From Fictibacillus sp. BK138 (GTDB lineage: Bacteria > Bacillota > Bacilli > Bacillales > Fictibacillaceae), in contig NZ_SGXL01000001.1 in NCBI RefSeq assembly GCF_004216955.1, positions 2,197,413-2,261,412 of the forward strand: a stretch of DNA of 64,000 bases, written 5' to 3'. The notes under the pieces are model-generated. The model saw only the letters and a program-made list of their open reading frames with translations, had not been told where the DNA came from and made no database searches. The position numbers and the translations under genes are program-made. Of the stretch, positions 41,189 through 50,460 are shown in pieces (positions within the stretch are counted from its first letter, which is position 1; each line of letters starts with the position of its first letter).

Positions 41189-42346
41189 ATGCAGAATAAC
41201 CATAAATCTCCATGGCAGCAGCTTGATTACAATCTTTTGTTCATTTTGTTCCTCATGGTCATTACAAGCTGTATTGCCATCTACAGTGCTCAGATGATGG
41301 ATCAATACGGTAGTAACTTTGTTATTAAACAGCTCGTTTGGTACTTCATTGGCGGTATCGCTGTTGTAGGAGTAATGGTATTAGATTTCGATCAGTTCAG
41401 AAAGCTATCTTGGTACTTATACGGTCTTGGAATTCTTTTGCTCTTAGGTATACTTGCAGCACCTGAAAGCATTGTTCCTAACATTAACGGTGCACAGAGC
41501 TGGTACAGATTTGGACCTTTTGCCTTGCAGCCGTCAGAACTTGTAAAAGTTTCACTTGTTATTGCTATTGCAAATACAATAGCTACACATAATGAAAAGT
41601 ATATTATCCGTACCATGCATGAAGACCTTTTATTACTTGGGAAAATAGCCCTAATTGCCGGCTTACCTACCCTTTTGGTTCTCATGCAGCCCGACCTAGG
41701 CACAAGTCTCGTCTTTATGGCGATTACAGGCAGCCTATTACTTGTATCGGGTGTGAGATGGAGAATTATTCTATTCCTTATTCTTTCCTTTATTCTGTTC
41801 ATATCAATCCTAGTTTGGATATATTTTACCTTCCCACAGTTTTTCGTGGATCATATCCTTGATCAATATCAGCTGAACCGCTTTTATGCTTGGCTGGAGC
41901 CTTATGAACATAAAGATGCTGGATACCATACTCGTAACGCACTTCTAGCAATTGGCAGCGGTATGCTTTTCGGAAAAGGCTTTACGGAAGGTTCTGTTTA
42001 TCTCCCTGAAGCACAGACTGATTTTATTTTCTCGATTATTGGTGAGGAATTTGGATTTTTAGGAACGAGTATCGTGATCTCATTATTCTTCCTAATGGTA
42101 TACAGAATGATTAACACAGCACTTGAGAGCAACGAAGCTTTCGGCAGCTATCTATGTGCTGGAGTAATTGGAATGCTTACATTCCAAGTGTTCCAAAACA
42201 TCGGTATGAACATACAAGTTATGCCGATCACTGGTATTCCGCTTCCATTCATCAGTTATGGAGGCAGCTCGATACTAGCGTATATGATCGCTTTTGGACT
42301 GGTATTAAACGTAAGATCGAGAACAACCAAATATATGTTTGAATAA
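41189..42346 (+). CDS. rodA: SEDS peptidoglycan glycosyltransferase RodA
   Basis: The 385-aa SEDS protein has ten membrane helices. Key signatures are NINGAQSWYRFGPFALQPSE, the catalytic-Asp region MQPDLGTSLVFM, AIGSGMLFGKGF and PLPFISYGGSSILAYM. It polymerises lipid II for rod-shaped growth together with a class B PBP. SpoVE and FtsW paralogues are less likely, because the sequence opens like RodA and there is no division-cluster context. AAGGAG precedes the ATG. A terminator follows the stop. Confidence 0.85.
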   Translation: MQNNHKSPWQQLDYNLLFILFLMVITSCIAIYSAQMMDQYGSNFVIKQLVWYFIGGIAVVGVMVLDFDQFRKLSWYLYGLGILLLLGILAAPESIVPNINGAQSWYRFGPFALQPSELVKVSLVIAIANTIATHNEKYIIRTMHEDLLLLGKIALIAGLPTLLVLMQPDLGTSLVFMAITGSLLLVSGVRWRIILFLILSFILFISILVWIYFTFPQFFVDHILDQYQLNRFYAWLEPYEHKDAGYHTRNALLAIGSGMLFGKGFTEGSVYLPEAQTDFIFSIIGEEFGFLGTSIVISLFFLMVYRMINTALESNEAFGSYLCAGVIGMLTFQVFQNIGMNIQVMPITGIPLPFISYGGSSILAYMIAFGLVLNVRSRTTKYMFE

Positions 42347-42372
42347 CACCTGATTCTTCAGGTGTTTTTCTT
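42345..42372 (+). terminator. Terminator of rodA
   Basis: AACACCTGA and TCAGGTGTT form a 9-bp stem with a four-base loop, followed by TTTCTT. Confidence 0.9.
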
Positions 42373-42411
42373 ATGTCATTGAAGTATCCTAAGATAGAAT
42401 GAGGTGAAAAA

Positions 42412-43152
42412 ATGAAATGCGATATTATCGGCGACATCCATGGCTGTTTTACTGAATACCGGGAGCTTACAGAAGCACTAGGCTATGACTGGACTGATGG
42501 ATTGCCTAAACACAAAGAGAACAGAAAACTCGTTTTCTTGGGAGATCTAACTGACAGGGGTCCTGAATCCATAATTGTGATGGAACATGTCTTTGACTTA
42601 GTAGATCAAAATTTAGCACTTTACACACCAGGCAATCATTGCAATAAACTATACCGATATTTAATAGGAAGGAATGTACAGGTAAAGCATGGTTTAGAAA
42701 CCACTGTTGCTGAACTAGAAGCTCTTGATGAGGAGAAGCGTAAAAAAGTCAGTGATCGTTTTTGCACCCTTTACGAAAATGCTCCTCTTTATTTAGAGCT
42801 TGATGAGGGTAATTTGGTCGTGGCTCATGCTGGTATTCGTGCTGATTATGTAGGACAGACGAGCAAAAAAGTAAAAACATTTGTCTTGTATGGAGATATT
42901 ACGGGTGAAACCAATCCAGATGGAACACCCGTGAGGAGAGATTGGGCGAAGGAACACCATGGTGATCTGACCATTGTTTATGGTCATACTCCTGTTGAAA
43001 ACGTACGCCATATTAAGAACACATGGAACATCGATACGGGATGTGTATTTGGTGGAAAGCTGAGCGCGCTAAAATACCCCGAGATGGAAGCGGTCAGTGT
43101 ACCTTCCACCATGCCTTTTATTCCTGAAAAATTTCGTTCATTTGATGATTAA
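42412..43152 (+). CDS. prpE: Bis(5'-nucleosyl)-tetraphosphatase PrpE
   Basis: The 246-aa calcineurin-like metallophosphatase has [48 protein letters not shown] and [10 protein letters not shown]. It matches B. subtilis PrpE (YjbP), which hydrolyses Ap4A and also dephosphorylates phosphoproteins, and which supports spore germination. GAGGTGA precedes the ATG. A long hairpin follows the stop. Confidence 0.9.
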   Translation: MKCDIIGDIHGCFTEYRELTEALGYDWTDGLPKHKENRKLVFLGDLTDRGPESIIVMEHVFDLVDQNLALYTPGNHCNKLYRYLIGRNVQVKHGLETTVAELEALDEEKRKKVSDRFCTLYENAPLYLELDEGNLVVAHAGIRADYVGQTSKKVKTFVLYGDITGETNPDGTPVRRDWAKEHHGDLTIVYGHTPVENVRHIKNTWNIDTGCVFGGKLSALKYPEMEAVSVPSTMPFIPEKFRSFDD

Positions 43153-43155
43153 AAA

Positions 43156-43198
43156 TAAAAGGAGTGCCAGTTTTAATGAAACTACACTCCTTTTATTT
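43156..43198. terminator. Bidirectional terminator between prpE and the sulfotransferase gene
   Basis: AAAAGGAGTG and CACTCCTTTT form the main stem, and CAGTTT and AAACT extend it around a short loop. Confidence 0.85.
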
Positions 43199-43979
43199 AT
43201 AGTAACTGATCAGGATCAAAGCCTAGCATGATAAAATCTTGTTCATATAGTTCGAACACTATCCTTTTTGTTTCAGCATCATAGAAATTTTGATAAGGCG
43301 GCAGTGTACTGTTTCGAATGAATGAATATAAATTCACATCAGTAACCGATTCTTTTACAGTAGTATTCATTTTTTGAGCAACATGGTGCTGTGATTGAGT
43401 CAGAACATCTAACGGGGACTGCAATAGCTTATATTTCCTTTCAATCTTTCTCAACTCCGAATTGAGGTTTTCGAGGTTGATATAGTTTTGAACAAAAAGC
43501 TCTTCTCCATCTACATACTGCTGAGCAACATGAGAATTGACGACTTCCCGTTTCACACCAATCTCTACGAGCCTGTATAAGAATTGCCTAAAGGAAAAAC
43601 CTTCTTTAACATCTGGTGCAATCTGTATCATCACTTCAGGCATTGCTAGTGCTGCAATATATGAACTCACAGCCCTTTTATATGGATTTCTAATTACTTT
43701 ATAAGTATCTTTTTTTAGATTCAGTAATTCATTTTTTAGATTGAGCTTGAGATTCGGCTGCTGTTCATAGACCTTCTCTCTAAAAGTATGAATCCATTCC
43801 GAATATTGATTGGCTTGCTCTAAGATTCCGATTTGAAAGTAAAACCATTTCACCAAAGTTGTACATCCACACTTTGGGTTCCAAAAAAATATGATCGGAA
43901 ACTCCTTATTAAACAATGGAAGTGGTATAGCAATCAGACCTGTGATGGTCTCTTCTTTTTTCTTTTGTAAATCAGACAT
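43197..43979 (-). CDS. Sulfotransferase (family 2-like, PAPS-dependent)
   Basis: The 260-aa product has the 5'-phosphosulfate loop FFWNPKCGCTTLVKWFYF and the 3'-phosphate motif YKVIRNPYKRAVSSYIAAL, the two PAPS-binding signatures of family-2 carbohydrate sulfotransferases. It would transfer sulfate from PAPS to a sugar hydroxyl. The acceptor is unknown. It interrupts the conserved prpE-yjbO order, so it looks like a lineage-specific insertion. GGGGGTG precedes the ATG at 43979. PAPS could come from sat-cysC 15 kb away. Confidence 0.8.
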   Translation of the reverse strand: MSDLQKKKEETITGLIAIPLPLFNKEFPIIFFWNPKCGCTTLVKWFYFQIGILEQANQYSEWIHTFREKVYEQQPNLKLNLKNELLNLKKDTYKVIRNPYKRAVSSYIAALAMPEVMIQIAPDVKEGFSFRQFLYRLVEIGVKREVVNSHVAQQYVDGEELFVQNYINLENLNSELRKIERKYKLLQSPLDVLTQSQHHVAQKMNTTVKESVTDVNLYSFIRNSTLPPYQNFYDAETKRIVFELYEQDFIMLGFDPDQLL

Positions 43980-44049
43980 GGTTTTCACCCCCATTCACTA
44001 TTAGTAAATGAAATGAGGGCTTGTTTTGCTTGTATCTTTGAGCAAAAAA

Positions 44050-44955
44050 TTAATTTATGCGATTAGCTATCTTCTTCATATCCTCAGGCAAATCAACTTT
44101 TATTATTACCTCTTCATCACTGAATGGATGAATGAATCTTGCGGTCTCGCTATGAAGCGCTTGCCGTTTAATGATGTCTCGGCTCCCCCCATATAGGTCG
44201 TCCCCAATTAACGGGTGACCAATGGAGGCCATATGCACTCTGATCTGATGTGTTCTTCCTGTTTCAAGCTTCAGTCGGACGACTGAAATATCAAGATCAG
44301 AAAGATCATTTATTTTTTCAAAATGAGTAATGGATGGCTGCCCATCTTCTCTCACCATACGCTCAATAATACTATCTGGATTTCTTCCGATCGGACTGGT
44401 TATCGTCCCAAAATTTTGCTTCAATTTCCCGTGAACGAATGCAATATATTCCCGTTGGATTGTCTTCTCTCTCTGCTGTTTGGACATTAATGAATGGGCA
44501 AACCGGTGTTTAGCAACTAGCACGATCCCCGATGTATCTTTGTCCAGCCTGTTAACAGCATGAAAAGTTCCAGGAATAGCATGTTGCTGATAATAAAACA
44601 AAACCCCTGCTGCAAGCGACCCTTTCGGCTGATATAGTGATGGAATAGTATGCATTGCAGGTGGCTTATTTACTGCAAGAAAATGCTCATCTTCATACAC
44701 GATATCAAGTGTTATATTTTCAGCTTCCATCGATTCACTTTGTTTCTCGGGCGGGAAGTGAACTTTCACGATATCTCCTTTTGACAGAGAGGTCCTTACC
44801 GTCACTTCTTTTTCGTTCACAAAAAGAGCGCCGCCGTGAAACTTAATATCGGTCAGCGCTGCTTTAGATATTTGTTTAGTCTTCAAAAACTCTCTCAATA
44901 AGACAGGTGCCTCAGCTTCAGTTACAACCCATGAAATTTCAAAGAAATTATTCAT
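44050..44955 (-). CDS. yjbO: RluA-family pseudouridine synthase (YjbO-like)
   Basis: The 301-aa product has an S4-like N-terminus (residues about 10-70) and the RluA catalytic motif HAVNRLDKDTSGIVLVAK with the Asp nucleophile, plus KLETGRTHQIRVHMASIGHP. It converts uridine to pseudouridine in ribosomal RNA or tRNA. I chose ATG 44955, one base after the nadK stop. Longer frames reach into nadK. Translational coupling to the upstream NAD kinase is probable. Confidence 0.88.
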   Translation of the reverse strand: MNNFFEISWVVTEAEAPVLLREFLKTKQISKAALTDIKFHGGALFVNEKEVTVRTSLSKGDIVKVHFPPEKQSESMEAENITLDIVYEDEHFLAVNKPPAMHTIPSLYQPKGSLAAGVLFYYQQHAIPGTFHAVNRLDKDTSGIVLVAKHRFAHSLMSKQQREKTIQREYIAFVHGKLKQNFGTITSPIGRNPDSIIERMVREDGQPSITHFEKINDLSDLDISVVRLKLETGRTHQIRVHMASIGHPLIGDDLYGGSRDIIKRQALHSETARFIHPFSDEEVIIKVDLPEDMKKIANRIN

Positions 44956-44956
44956 G

Positions 44957-45751
44957 TTATTCACTGACAAACGATTCTTTGACCCTCTTCCAGAACGGAA
45001 ACGGACGGAATCGAGCAAACCTTATTTTTTCTTCAGCAACTCGATATTGAATCGACTTTACTTTTTTCTGCACTAAAAATAAGTGGTCGATCGTAATATG
45101 AAAATCAACATCGTTTACAGGCTTTAAGATACATGTATGGTGCTGAGGCAGAACAAGCGGCGAACCTATTGTACGAAACACACGATTGTTGATCGATGCC
45201 ATCTCTGATAGCTGGATTGACGCAAGAGAAGGATGGATAATCGCACCCCCAAGTGCTTTATTGTAAGCCGTACTACCAGAAGGTGTAGAGATACATAAGC
45301 CGTCACCTCGGAAGGTCTCGAACTTTTCACCTTTGATCTCAACATCCACAACGAGTGAACCTTCCACACTTTTGACAGTACATTCATTAACGGCTAAATA
45401 CCTTTTCTCGTCAATCCCATCAATGTACCGAACGGTCACTTCCAATAGAGGATATTCCACGATCTGAAAAGGTGTTTTTGCGATATGTATAACGAGCTTC
45501 TCCACCTCTTCAGGCAGCCAGTCAGCAAAGAATCCAAGATGACCAGTATGAACACCGACAAACGCTGTCTTATCAATACGATGTACATAATGATGAAAAG
45601 CATGAAGTAATGTCCCGTCACCGCCGACTGTAATCACGATTTCAGGTTCCTTTTCTTCATAAACTAATTCGAATTCTTCTAAATACGAACGAATTTTTTC
45701 CGTTAAGATATTCGATTTGTTATCACCTTTTGAAATGATGGCAAACTTCAT
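44957..45751 (-). CDS. nadK: NAD kinase
   Basis: This is a 264-aa PpnK/NadF enzyme with [31 protein letters not shown] and [21 protein letters not shown]. It phosphorylates NAD to NADP. It corresponds to B. subtilis nadF (YjbN) in the same order between yjbO and yjbM. AAAGGATGGAGAG precedes the ATG. Confidence 0.94.
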   Translation of the reverse strand: MKFAIISKGDNKSNILTEKIRSYLEEFELVYEEKEPEIVITVGGDGTLLHAFHHYVHRIDKTAFVGVHTGHLGFFADWLPEEVEKLVIHIAKTPFQIVEYPLLEVTVRYIDGIDEKRYLAVNECTVKSVEGSLVVDVEIKGEKFETFRGDGLCISTPSGSTAYNKALGGAIIHPSLASIQLSEMASINNRVFRTIGSPLVLPQHHTCILKPVNDVDFHITIDHLFLVQKKVKSIQYRVAEEKIRFARFRPFPFWKRVKESFVSE

Positions 45752-45765
45752 TCTCTCTCCATCCT

Positions 45766-46413
45766 TTATGATCCTAGATTGGTTTCACTGGATTTATCGT
45801 TGCGTTCCAGGAACACTAGCTGTGCATCTTGAATCTCACCTTTGATCTGAGACATCTCCTCATCGAGACGGTTTGCCGCTTCTGCCGCTCTTTGCAGACG
45901 CTGGCGGATGTCTTCCGGGATCTGTCCATGATACTTATAGTTCATCGAGTGTTCGATCGTTGCCCAGAAATTCATCGCAAGTGTTCTTACTTGAACTTCT
46001 ACTAATATCTTTTTCTCACCGTCCAAAACTTGTACAGGATACTCAATAACAAGATGGTAAGATCTGTAGCCGCTTGGCTTTTTATGTGTAATATAATCTC
46101 TCTCTTCAACAATCTTAAAATCGTTTCGCTGTCTGAGCAGATTGATTACGGTCGTAATATCGTCAGTGAATTGACACATGATTCTTAAACCAGCTAGATC
46201 CTGTATCTCCTGCTCCAAACTGTTATCTGGAATATTCTTTTGGTACGCTTTGTTAACAATTGATTTAACGGGCTTTACTCTTCCTGTTACAAATTCAATA
46301 GGACAATGCTGATTTGATCTTTCAAATTGTTCGCGGATCCCGCGAAACTTGATTTTAAGCTCGTCAACAGCTTGCTTATACGGAATTAATAGAGCTTCCC
46401 AGTCCATACTCAT
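45766..46413 (-). CDS. sasB: Small alarmone synthetase SasB (YjbM/RelQ)
   Basis: The 215-aa product carries the RelA/SpoT synthetase domain without hydrolase: [44 protein letters not shown] and [19 protein letters not shown]. SasB makes (p)ppGpp and related alarmones during cell-wall or nutrient stress. It matches B. subtilis YjbM. It overlaps yjbL by four bases and is followed 14 bp later by nadK. Confidence 0.93.
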   Translation of the reverse strand: MSMDWEALLIPYKQAVDELKIKFRGIREQFERSNQHCPIEFVTGRVKPVKSIVNKAYQKNIPDNSLEQEIQDLAGLRIMCQFTDDITTVINLLRQRNDFKIVEERDYITHKKPSGYRSYHLVIEYPVQVLDGEKKILVEVQVRTLAMNFWATIEHSMNYKYHGQIPEDIRQRLQRAAEAANRLDEEMSQIKGEIQDAQLVFLERNDKSSETNLGS

Positions 46414-46811
46414 TGTGCTTTTTCCTCAGTACCAAAAATCTTAATCACTTCTTCTTCCATTTGCTGACCATAGTTTGCGTTACCTTGAATATTCTCAGTC
46501 AAATATTCCATTTCGCTAGAGAAAGCAGTTAATTCAAGCTCTTCTCCTTTTTCATTTTGAACGACTACAGCAGCTTTTTCCAACAATGCTTTTTTTACAT
46601 CGACCCAATGGCTGCTGCCTAATGAGATATGGATAAACCCTTCATTGTTCTCGAGTACATAAATAAATGCTAATCCATCAGAGTCTACGAGCATTCTCTC
46701 GCTGTCTTTCCATTCGGAAAGCTTCTGGCTCATTTCATCAGATACATTTAAATATAGTTTGTTTTGTTCCCATGCAGTTGACTGCACATTCATTCGTAGT
46801 GGCATCATCAT
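46410..46811 (-). CDS. yjbL: YjbL-like protein of unknown function
   Basis: The 133-aa alpha/beta product (LYLNVSDEMSQKLSEWKDSE, FIHISLGSSHWVDVKKALLE) occupies the position of B. subtilis YjbL, directly upstream of the SasB gene and overlapping it by ATGA. This conserved coupling suggests a partner role in alarmone control, but none is known to me. AGGAGG precedes the ATG at 46811. It is divergent from yjbK. Confidence 0.75.
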   Translation of the reverse strand: MMMPLRMNVQSTAWEQNKLYLNVSDEMSQKLSEWKDSERMLVDSDGLAFIYVLENNEGFIHISLGSSHWVDVKKALLEKAAVVVQNEKGEELELTAFSSEMEYLTENIQGNANYGQQMEEEVIKIFGTEEKAQ

Positions 46812-46934
46812 AAAAAACCTCCTGTTTCTTCACTAATAGTGTAACACAAAATAGAATTTATTAAGAAATTGAGAAGCGGGTTTTGCTATGAGATAATGTG
46901 TTTAACTTAATTTTGCAACAGGAGGAATCGCGCG

Positions 46935-47516
46935 GTGTCACAAGAAATAGAGATCGAGTTTAAAAACTTATTAACATATGAAGAATTTTTACAGCTCATA
47001 GATGCATTTGAGGTCCGAAAATCTGATTTTATTGAGCAGACAAACTATTATTTTGATACAGAAGATTTTCAATTAAAGAATCATAAAAGCGCACTAAGGA
47101 TCCGTTTTAAAAAGGATACTTACACTCTAACTTTAAAACAGCAGTTTGAAGAACACATACTTGAAACCCATCAGACCATTGATAAAGATATATTTCCCAA
47201 CATGCTCAATGGAATACCGTTACCTCATGGTGAAGTGACAGAGGTCCTCCGTAAACTAAAAATTGATAATGATGAAATCAAATTTTTAGGAGAATTAACT
47301 ACGAATAGGGTCGAACTTCCTTACCAAGAAGGTCTACTCGTTCTAGATGAAAATCATTATTTAGGTAAAATCGACTATGAATTAGAATACGAATCTGCCG
47401 ATTATAAGAAGGGACAGCAAATTTTTCTGAAGCTCTTAAAATCAAAAAACATCCCTGAACGTGAAACAAAAAGCAAGATTCATCGTTTCTTTGCAGAAAA
47501 GGCATCATTAAAATAA
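46935..47516 (+). CDS. yjbK: CYTH-domain protein (YjbK-like)
   Basis: The 193-aa product is a CYTH/triphosphate tunnel protein. The N-terminal ExExK motif appears as EIEIEFKN, with [23 protein letters not shown] and [16 protein letters not shown]. Such enzymes act on thiamine triphosphate, cAMP or inorganic triphosphate. The substrate is unknown for YjbK. The start is GTG with AGGAGG upstream. It is divergent from the yjbL unit and precedes the CwlQ-like gene. Confidence 0.88.
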   Translation: MSQEIEIEFKNLLTYEEFLQLIDAFEVRKSDFIEQTNYYFDTEDFQLKNHKSALRIRFKKDTYTLTLKQQFEEHILETHQTIDKDIFPNMLNGIPLPHGEVTEVLRKLKIDNDEIKFLGELTTNRVELPYQEGLLVLDENHYLGKIDYELEYESADYKKGQQIFLKLLKSKNIPERETKSKIHRFFAEKASLK

Positions 47517-47586
47517 CATTTGTGAAATTAAAAAATATATAGAATCTATGAGTTTCTTATCAGTATTCCTATTAGGAGGAAACCTC

Positions 47587-48255
47587 TTGAATATCCAATC
47601 TTTTAAAGCACTTATGGAAATCCAAGCTTTACAGCAACTCAATATAAATTCTGTTTCTTCTACTAACAGCGGTTCAGGATCAAGCCCGTTTGCCGCTTTG
47701 CTTAATGAAGCTTATTCAAAAGCGGGTGTAAGCTCAAATTCAACGTTGGATATGAATCAGTTTGAGGCGATGAGCAGTCCCCTTTCTGTGCAAATGTCTT
47801 TTACTCCTGATTTATCGAATAGATTGACAGTGGACCCTGTTTTACAAGGCTTGGGTAAGATGAACATACCTTCAAAAAGTCTTGATGATTTGATTGAACG
47901 CACAGCAGAGAAATATGGTGTTAACCCAAATCTAATCCGTTCTGTTATTAAGCACGAGTCAAATTTCAAAAGTACAGCCCAAAGCCATGCAGGTGCACAA
48001 GGGCTCATGCAGTTGATGCCTGCTACCGCTAAAAGCCTTGGAGTCACCAACTCCTTTGATCCTGTTCAAAACGTTGAAGCCGGAACAAAGTATTTAAAGA
48101 TGATGCTAGACAAATATAACGGCAGCGAACAGCTCGCACTTGCTGCTTACAACGCAGGGCCGGGAAATGTAGATAAATATAATGGCATCCCACCTTTTAA
48201 AGAAACCATTGCTTATGTAAAAAAGGTAATGAATACATACAAGACGTTTGCTTAA
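47587..48255 (+). CDS. cwlQ: Lytic transglycosylase CwlQ (YjbJ-like)
   Basis: The 222-aa product has a low-complexity N-terminus and an SLT domain from about residue 95. The domain shows [20 protein letters not shown] with the catalytic Glu, [33 protein letters not shown] and [14 protein letters not shown]. It cleaves peptidoglycan glycan strands. The TTG at 47587 has AGGAGG seven bases upstream, and the homologue begins MNIQSF-like. The frame from ATG 47548 is longer but has no site. A terminator follows. Confidence 0.9.
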   Translation: MNIQSFKALMEIQALQQLNINSVSSTNSGSGSSPFAALLNEAYSKAGVSSNSTLDMNQFEAMSSPLSVQMSFTPDLSNRLTVDPVLQGLGKMNIPSKSLDDLIERTAEKYGVNPNLIRSVIKHESNFKSTAQSHAGAQGLMQLMPATAKSLGVTNSFDPVQNVEAGTKYLKMMLDKYNGSEQLALAAYNAGPGNVDKYNGIPPFKETIAYVKKVMNTYKTFA

Positions 48256-48283
48256 CCCTCCATTAAGGAGGGTTTTTCTTTTA
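48254..48283 (+). terminator. Terminator of cwlQ
   Basis: AACCCTCC and GGAGGGTT form an 8-bp stem with a short loop, followed by TTTCTTTT. Confidence 0.9.
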
Positions 48284-48294
48284 AGTTTAAGGCT

Positions 48295-48453
48295 TTTTCG
48301 TAAACTTTGTTGGTCTTGAAAGTGGTTGATTTCCGCTCCAGGTTGCTCGCTTTCCACGGGGCGTGCGGTGAGCCTCCTGCCGCTTTGCGCCATTAGGAGT
48401 CTCCACCTGACCGCTCGTCCCGTAGGAGTCTCGCACCTTGCGCTCCAATCAAC
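48295..48453 (+). repeat. Interspersed palindromic repeat, copy A
   Basis: The core runs from GTTGATTTCCGCTCC (48325) to CGCTCCAATCAAC (48453). Its ends GTTGATT and AATCAAC are inverted. It contains GCTTTCCACGGGG, GTGAGCCTCCTGCC and GGAGTCTC. It matches the copy at 55413 over both halves. It is non-coding and lies in the cwlQ-yjbI gap. Confidence 0.85.
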
Positions 48454-48538
48454 TTTACAATGAAGCGAATGAAAGAAATGAAGCAAAAGCAACAATCTTT
48501 TACAAAAGAACTTTCGTACTCAATCAAAATTGAAATGA

Positions 48539-48598
48539 GTTGATGTTCACTCAGGATGCTTGCTTTCCACGCGTCGTGCGAAGAGTCTCCTCAGCGTA
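48539..48598 (+). repeat. Fragment of the interspersed repeat
   Basis: TTGATGTTCACTC, GCTTGCTTTCCACG, CGTGCGAAGAGTCTCCT align to the left half of copy A with many changes. The remaining 48599-48808 stretch shows no gene apart from the expected yjbI promoter region. Confidence 0.55.
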
Positions 48599-48808
48599 TA
48601 GCACTTAAGGGATTTTGCCAGTTAGGCTGTAAAACAGTTACGAGAACAGCATTTTTTTAACAAATAGTCATGTCTTAACTGCAAAAGAAAGAACAATAAT
48701 AAACATGGTAACTGATGAGATATCTTTGTTAATGTTCATATTGTTTGCTTACAATTCATGAACCTTGCTACAATAAACTTACAAATTAACGCAAGGAGCT
48801 TTTGCACC

Positions 48809-49225
48809 ATGTTTGATGAAACGAAATCACCATATTATCTTTTAGGAGAAAAGCAAGGAATCGAAAAGCTTGTAACCACTTTTTATAGTTTGGTAAGTAA
48901 AGATCCTATGCTGTCACCTCTGTTTCCAGATGATTTAACCGAAACTGCTTATAAACAGACCCGTTTTTTAAGTCAGTTCTTTGGCGGACCGCCGTTATAT
49001 ACAGAGGAATTCGGACATCCTATGCTTAGAGCTCGTCACATGCCGTTCCCGATAACTAACACTCATGCAAAAGCTTGGATAAACTGTATGGAGCGTGCGA
49101 TGACTATTGAAAAATTGCAACCAGAACTTCAAGAGTTTTTAATAAGCCGCCTAAAAATGACTGCTTATCATATGGTAAATACAAACGAAGATACAGAAAG
49201 GGGCGAGAATGCTGACACTGTATAA
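48809..49225 (+). CDS. yjbI: Truncated haemoglobin (YjbI-like, group II)
   Basis: The 138-aa product has the 2-on-2 globin pattern: [39 protein letters not shown] and the proximal His in [10 protein letters not shown]. subtilis YjbI binds haem and acts with YjbH under oxidative conditions. The ATG at 48809 follows AAGGAG at ten-base spacing. Its 3' end overlaps spxH by 17 bp, a conserved coupling. Confidence 0.9.
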   Translation: MFDETKSPYYLLGEKQGIEKLVTTFYSLVSKDPMLSPLFPDDLTETAYKQTRFLSQFFGGPPLYTEEFGHPMLRARHMPFPITNTHAKAWINCMERAMTIEKLQPELQEFLISRLKMTAYHMVNTNEDTERGENADTV

Positions 49226-50111
49226 TTCCAATTCCTTTTATGACGATCAAGAGAACAATAAAAGTCAAGCATGTCAAAAGCCATTGGAAATCTATTCTGT
49301 CATCGATCCGCTTTGTCCAGAATGCTGGTCATTGGAACCTGTTCTTAAAAAACTGCAAGTAGAATATGGACACTACTTCAGACTTCGCCATTTTGTAAGT
49401 GGCAGTCTTGAGTCTTTAAATACCTATATACCGAAAAGAAAAGGATTAAAAACTGCTGAACAGATTGCTGAGAAATGGGAAAAAACAGCATCATTATCAG
49501 GAATGAGCTGTGATGGTGACGTATGGCTGGAGAACCCGATCTCATCACCGCATAAAGCTACATTAGCTATTAAGGCAGCCGAACTACAAGGCAAACAGCA
49601 AGGGATCAAGTTTCTTAGAAAACTAAGGGAAAACCTTTTCTTAAACAAACAAAACATTGGCAACGAAGAAGTTTTATTGGAGATTGCCCGTTCTGTCGGT
49701 CTTGATGAAGAAGAATTCTTAAATGATTTATCTTCAGAAGCTGCTATAAAGGCGCTGCGTTGCGATTTGAAGTTTTCACAAGAAATGGATGTAACTCAAA
49801 TCCCTACTCTCATTGTTTTCAATGATAAAACAGATGATGACGGAATTAAAATTTCCGGCTGTTATTCTTATGATGTTTATGTTGAAATCTTAAGGGAAAT
49901 GTCTGGTGTGACGATTGAGCCTGCACCGCTTCCTGCCTTAGAAGAATTTCTTGCTAAATACGCGTTTGTCGCTACAAAAGAAGTCTCTGTTGTTTACCAA
50001 ATCAGCTGTGAAGAAGCTGAAAAACAATTAAAAAGACTTGTTTTACAGCAAAAAGTTGAACGTGTCCCCGTAAAATACGGAACGTTCTGGAGATATATTC
50101 AAACCCGCTGA
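49209..50111 (+). CDS. spxH: Spx adaptor SpxH (YjbH), DsbA-like
   Basis: The 300-aa product has a thioredoxin-like domain with the CPEC motif in [26 protein letters not shown]-like helices and a C-terminal helical region ([20 protein letters not shown]). SpxH delivers Spx to ClpXP for degradation. Its substrate gene spx is in this window at 55.8 kb. The start overlaps yjbI. A terminator follows. Confidence 0.92.
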   Translation: MLTLYNSNSFYDDQENNKSQACQKPLEIYSVIDPLCPECWSLEPVLKKLQVEYGHYFRLRHFVSGSLESLNTYIPKRKGLKTAEQIAEKWEKTASLSGMSCDGDVWLENPISSPHKATLAIKAAELQGKQQGIKFLRKLRENLFLNKQNIGNEEVLLEIARSVGLDEEEFLNDLSSEAAIKALRCDLKFSQEMDVTQIPTLIVFNDKTDDDGIKISGCYSYDVYVEILREMSGVTIEPAPLPALEEFLAKYAFVATKEVSVVYQISCEEAEKQLKRLVLQQKVERVPVKYGTFWRYIQTR

Positions 50112-50130
50112 TCATCAGCGGGTTTTTTTG
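50099..50130 (+). terminator. Terminator of spxH
   Basis: AACCCGCTGA and TCAGCGGGTT form the stem around the stop codon region, followed by seven Ts. Confidence 0.9.
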
Positions 50131-50205
50131 TTCAGTTTTCTTTTAGGACGTGCTTGCATATCCTCCTTCAATACAGAATAAACATGTACCAAGGAGGGAG
50201 ATTGA

Positions 50206-50382
50206 ATGTTTTTACTACTGATCATTGTCAGTCTGATTTCGTTAGCTGGGAGTTTCTATTATTTTGTACTCTCCCTATTAAATATGGCCCCCAAGATTGT
50301 TGCGGTTCCTGGTCTGTTTGTCGCCATATTGATAACGATGCTGTGCTACAATTACCGTTCAAAACTTAAAAGAATTTTATAG
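50206..50382 (+). CDS. yizD: Small membrane protein (YizD-like)
   Basis: The 58-aa product has two membrane helices (about residues 2-25 and 30-48) and a basic end YRSKLKRIL. Its size and its place between spxH and pepF match B. subtilis YizD, whose function is unknown. AAGGAGGGAG precedes the ATG. A strong terminator follows. Confidence 0.7.
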   Translation: MFLLLIIVSLISLAGSFYYFVLSLLNMAPKIVAVPGLFVAILITMLCYNYRSKLKRIL

Positions 50383-50389
50383 CATTAGA

Positions 50390-50422
50390 AAATCCTGTCC
50401 GATATATCGGACAGGATTTTAT
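50390..50422. terminator. Bidirectional terminator between yizD and pepF
   Basis: AAATCCTGTCCGAT and ATCGGACAGGATTT form a near-perfect stem, with T-rich sequence on both strands. Confidence 0.92.
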
Positions 50423-50460
50423 TATCTGTCTAAAAATGTTGTTTCAGGAGAGCCTTCATT

